Shown here one piece after another: positions 61,131 to 64,000 of a DNA stretch of 64,000 bases. The notes beneath the pieces were generated by a model. The model was given only the letters and a program-made list of their open reading frames with translations, did not search any database and was not told the origin of the DNA. The stretch's first letter is position 1, and every line of letters begins with the position of its first letter. Both the position numbers and the translations under genes were made by a program. Where the stretch lies: the NCBI GenBank assembly GCA_963760935.1, contig CAVXFB010000006.1, positions 806,001 through 870,000 of the forward strand. The letters are read 5' to 3'. This DNA comes from CAVXFB01 sp963760935 (GTDB lineage Bacteria > Planctomycetota > Planctomycetia > Pirellulales > Thermoguttaceae).

Positions 61131-62657
61131 ATGACACAATCATCGCAAGCACTCAACTATATTGATGGACAATGGTTATGGCCTGAAGGCGCCGGGGCAA
61201 TCGAATCGCGCAACCCGGCCGATAGCCGCGATATCGTCTGCAAAACCCCCGACTCGCCTGTCGGCGAAGTGACACGAGCAGCGGATGCGGCAGCCCGCGT
61301 CTATACCGCTTGGCGACGCACGCCGCCGCCGGCGCGTGCCGCGTTGCTGCGTCGGGCCGGACAAATTCTGGCCGAGCGCAAGCAGCAGATTGGCGAGTTG
61401 ATAGCCCGCGAGGCCGGCAAGCCCGTGGCTGAGGGCTGCGGCGACGTGCAAGAGGCGATCGACATGGCCGAATTGGCGGCTGGTGAAGGCCGACGTCTCT
61501 ACGGGGAGACGGCTCCTTCGGAACTTCCGAATAAGTTGTGTTTTACTGTTCGCGAGCCGATCGGCGTGTGTGGACTGATCACGCCGTGGAACTTCCCCGT
61601 GGCCATTCCCGCGTGGAAGTCGTTCCATGCGTTGATCTGCGGCAATACCGTCGTTCTGAAGCCGGCTTCCGACACGCCGATGTGCGGGGCGGAGTTTGTG
61701 TGCGCGATTGTCGATGCTGGAATTCCGCCCGGCGTGATCAATCTCGTCCAGGGCCGCGGCTCAGTCGTCGGCGAAGCCATCTGCCAGAATCCGCGCATCG
61801 GCCTAGTCTCCATCACCAGTTCCACCGAGACCGGCGCCAATGTGGCTGCCACTTGCGGCAAGACAGGGAAACGCGTGTCGCTCGAATGCGGCGGCAAGAA
61901 TGCGGCCATCGTTATGGACGACGCTACTCTCGATTTGGCTTTGGAAGGTGTATTGTGGGGCGCCTTCGGCACCTCCGGCCAACGCTGCACAGCTACGAGC
62001 CGGTTGATCGTCCATGAATCCGTCCACGACGCGCTGGTCAACAAGCTGATCGAGAAGGCCGGCGCTCTCCGTCTCGGCCCTGGACTCGATCCGGCGACCG
62101 AAGTTGGCCCTTTGGTCAATAAGAGTCAATTCGAACGCGTCCTGGAATACATCCGAATCGGCCGCGAAGAAGACAAGGCGACGCTGAGCTGCGGTGGCAA
62201 GCCTGCCGCCGACAGCAAGCTCGAACACGGTTGTTTCATCCAGCCGACGATTTTTACCGGCGTGAATCGTTCGATGCGCATTTTTCAGGAGGAAATCTTC
62301 GGGCCAGTGTTGTCGGTAGTTCGCGTCAAAAGTCTCGAAGAGGCCGTCGAGACGCTCAACGATTGTTCCTATGGTCTCAGTTCGGCCATTTATACACGCG
62401 ATGTGAACAAGGCGATGTGGGCCATGCGCGAAATCGAAGCTGGCATCGTCTATATCAACGGCCCGACGATTGGCGCCGAGGTCCACATGCCCTTCGGCGG
62501 TGTAAAGGGCACCGGCAACGGCCATCGCGAAGCCGGCAAGACGGGCCTCGACATCTTCACCGAATGGAAGACTGTTTACATCGACTACAGCGGGCATTTG
62601 CAGCGGGCACAGATCGACACCGACAGCATTCTGTCGCAGAAAGGGAGAACGGAGTAA
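61131..62657 (+). CDS. NAD(P)-dependent aldehyde dehydrogenase
   Basis: 508 residues from ATG 61131. Standard ALDH motifs: LITPWNFPVAIPAWK (oxyanion Asn), LKPASDTPMCG, ITSSTETGANVAA (cofactor loop), LECGGKNAAIVMDD (general-base Glu), GTSGQRCTATSR (nucleophile Cys) and FQEEIFGPVLSV. It oxidises an aldehyde to an acid in the cytoplasm. Its stop overlaps the start of a class III aminotransferase (TAATG), which strongly suggests a two-step pathway from an omega-amino acid or diamine, such as GABA or lysine: the aminotransferase makes the semialdehyde and this enzyme oxidises it. The exact substrate is not readable. Confidence 0.93.
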   Translation: MTQSSQALNYIDGQWLWPEGAGAIESRNPADSRDIVCKTPDSPVGEVTRAADAAARVYTAWRRTPPPARAALLRRAGQILAERKQQIGELIAREAGKPVAEGCGDVQEAIDMAELAAGEGRRLYGETAPSELPNKLCFTVREPIGVCGLITPWNFPVAIPAWKSFHALICGNTVVLKPASDTPMCGAEFVCAIVDAGIPPGVINLVQGRGSVVGEAICQNPRIGLVSITSSTETGANVAATCGKTGKRVSLECGGKNAAIVMDDATLDLALEGVLWGAFGTSGQRCTATSRLIVHESVHDALVNKLIEKAGALRLGPGLDPATEVGPLVNKSQFERVLEYIRIGREEDKATLSCGGKPAADSKLEHGCFIQPTIFTGVNRSMRIFQEEIFGPVLSVVRVKSLEEAVETLNDCSYGLSSAIYTRDVNKAMWAMREIEAGIVYINGPTIGAEVHMPFGGVKGTGNGHREAGKTGLDIFTEWKTVYIDYSGHLQRAQIDTDSILSQKGRTE

Positions 62658-64000
62658 TGGCATCATCGAAATTTGTCTTGATCCCCGAGCAGCCCGAGGC
62701 CCCCATGCTCGTCGGCAAGGTGCCCGGCCCCAAGGCGGCTGCGTTGGTGGCTCGCGACCACGAGGTAATGAGCCCCTCTTATACACGCGATTATCCATTA
62801 GTGGTCGATAAGGCCATCGGCTCAGTCATTATCGATCCCGACGGCAACCGATTCCTCGACATGACGGCTGGCATCGCCGTTACCGCGACCGGCCACAGCC
62901 ATCCCTACGTGGTCGAGGCTATACAGCAACAGACCGCCCGATTCATTCATATGTCGGGCACCGATTTCTATTACGACCAAGAAATCCTGCTTGCCGAACG
63001 ATTAGCCAAGACTGCGCCGATGCTCGGCAAGAACCGCGTATTCTTCACTAACTCGGGTGCCGAGGCCATCGAAGCAGCCTTCAAGCTTTCTCGACACCAA
63101 ACAGGCCGCCAGCATGTCATCGCTTTCTGGGGCGCGTTCCACGGCCGCACGTTCGGCGCCATGTCGCTCTCGGGCAGCAAAGCCATCCATCGGCAGCGAT
63201 TTTCGCCCTTGGTGCCCCAAGTGACGCACGTCACCTATCCGGATCCGTACCGGCCGGTTGGACGGCATCCCGGCGAGTCGATCGTCGACTTTACAATCGA
63301 CGAAATCGAGCACACAGTGTTCCGTCGCGAGGTGCCGTCCGACGAGGTCGCTGCGATATTCGTGGAGCCGATTCAGGGCGAAGGCGGCTATTTGGTGCCG
63401 CCGCCCGATTTCCTGCCCCGACTGCGTGATCTTTGTGACCGCCACGGTATCTTGATGATCTGCGACGAGGTCCAATCCGGCATGGGCCGGACCGGCAAGA
63501 TGTGGGCTGTTCAGCATGTCGGCGTCGAGCCTGACATTATCGCCTCGGCCAAGGGCATCGCCAGCGGTATGCCCCTAGGTGCGATCGTGGCCCGCGAGGG
63601 CATCATGAACTGGCCGCCGGGATCGCACGCCTCGACGTACGGCGGCAACCCCGTCGCTTGCGCCGCGTCGCTGGCCACGCTCGATTTGCTGGAGGGTGGG
63701 TTGGTCGACAACGCTGCCAAGGTCGGCGCCCATTTGATCGCCAAGCTCAATGAGGCAAAGAACGATCTACCGCCGATTGGCGATGTGCGAGGCCAGGGCC
63801 TGATGGTCGCTGCCGACTTCGTGGTCGACCATCAGGGCCGACAGAGCGATGGCCCCACTCGCAACCGTGTCGTCATGGAATGTTTCGCCCGCGGGTTGTT
63901 GGTTCTCGGCTGCGGCGAGAGCGCCGTTCGGTTCTGCCCCGCGTTGACCATTACCGAAACGCAAGTCGATACGGCCGTCGCCATCTTCCGCGATGCCGTG
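62657..64000 (+). CDS. Class III aminotransferase, PLP-dependent (runs off window)
   Basis: 448 codons from ATG 62657 without a stop before the window end; the family is about 430-470 residues, so almost all is present. Motifs: DMTAGIAVTATGHSHPYVVEA, FFTNSGAEAIEAAFKLSR (PLP phosphate site), FWGAFHGRTFGAMSLSGS, EPIQGEGGY, ICDEVQSGMGRTGKMWA (Asp to pyridine N) and IASAKGIASGMPLGAI with the Schiff-base Lys. Related enzymes are 4-aminobutyrate, acetylornithine and lysine-6 aminotransferases. The start overlaps the aldehyde dehydrogenase stop, so the two are co-translated. Confidence 0.93.
   Translation, partial: MASSKFVLIPEQPEAPMLVGKVPGPKAAALVARDHEVMSPSYTRDYPLVVDKAIGSVIIDPDGNRFLDMTAGIAVTATGHSHPYVVEAIQQQTARFIHMSGTDFYYDQEILLAERLAKTAPMLGKNRVFFTNSGAEAIEAAFKLSRHQTGRQHVIAFWGAFHGRTFGAMSLSGSKAIHRQRFSPLVPQVTHVTYPDPYRPVGRHPGESIVDFTIDEIEHTVFRREVPSDEVAAIFVEPIQGEGGYLVPPPDFLPRLRDLCDRHGILMICDEVQSGMGRTGKMWAVQHVGVEPDIIASAKGIASGMPLGAIVAREGIMNWPPGSHASTYGGNPVACAASLATLDLLEGGLVDNAAKVGAHLIAKLNEAKNDLPPIGDVRGQGLMVAADFVVDHQGRQSDGPTRNRVVMECFARGLLVLGCGESAVRFCPALTITETQVDTAVAIFRDAV

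Overview
This window looks like chromosomal DNA of a planctomycete, most likely of the Pirellulales type. The evidence is lineage style rather than a marker gene: PEP-CTERM proteins with formylglycine-generating-enzyme-like (FGE) and dockerin-like domains, a GYF-domain membrane protein, a small leucine-rich-repeat membrane protein, a Ser/Thr kinase, a GH78 rhamnosidase, a GH172 (DUF2961) protein, small conserved proteins of planctomycete style, and moderately high GC. No rRNA, tRNA or CRISPR array was recognised.

Layout. 1-8.7 kb: start of fliF and a short kinase-type ATPase gene (minus), an Asn/Gln-rich exported protein, an alpha/beta hydrolase, an HD phosphohydrolase overlapping a GH78 rhamnosidase, and an RDD protein. 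8.8-13.7 kb: an electron-transfer/lipid block (etfB, etfA, acyl-CoA dehydrogenase, fabI). 14.6-25.6 kb: housekeeping and membrane genes (exported 740-residue protein, Na+/H+ antiporter-like, RNase D, metallophosphoesterase, phosphohexomutase, GYF protein). 25.6-35 kb: accessory region with a REP-associated transposase (RAYT), two almost identical IS110-family copies in opposite orientation, and between them a XylR-type regulator and two tandem FGE/PEP-CTERM proteins. 35-47 kb: KaiC/RecA-like ATPase, isopropylmalate-dehydrogenase-like enzyme, nuclease, HNH endonuclease, broken ECF sigma gene, GH172 and 2-hydroxycarboxylate transporter pair, pdxA, dtd, YdjM-like protein, CvpA.

47.2-50.0 kb holds the most striking object: a 2,788-bp unit bounded by 19-bp direct repeats. 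The right repeat is part of a 28-bp site with the arm-spacer-arm layout of a XerC/XerD dif site. It carries a ribbon-helix-helix protein, a small unknown protein, a large cruciform, two tiny coupled single-membrane-span proteins missed by length cut-offs, and a Rep_trans-type replication initiator. There is no integrase and no Zot ATPase. It reads as a minimal filamentous-phage-like satellite that borrows the host Xer recombinases.

50.2-64 kb: LRR protein and accA, a Ser/Thr kinase, an IS630 relic abutted by an IS701 element with a 4-bp target duplication, truA, asd, a second RAYT interrupted inside its HUH motif, a third FGE/PEP-CTERM protein, an IS1380 relic, and an aldehyde dehydrogenase plus class III aminotransferase pair that runs off the window.

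Caution: several conserved genes (acyl-CoA dehydrogenase, antiporter, RNase D, sigma factor, IS630 transposase) carry single-base indels. This pattern fits either real decay or uncorrected sequencing errors; gene-loss claims here should wait for read-level checking.
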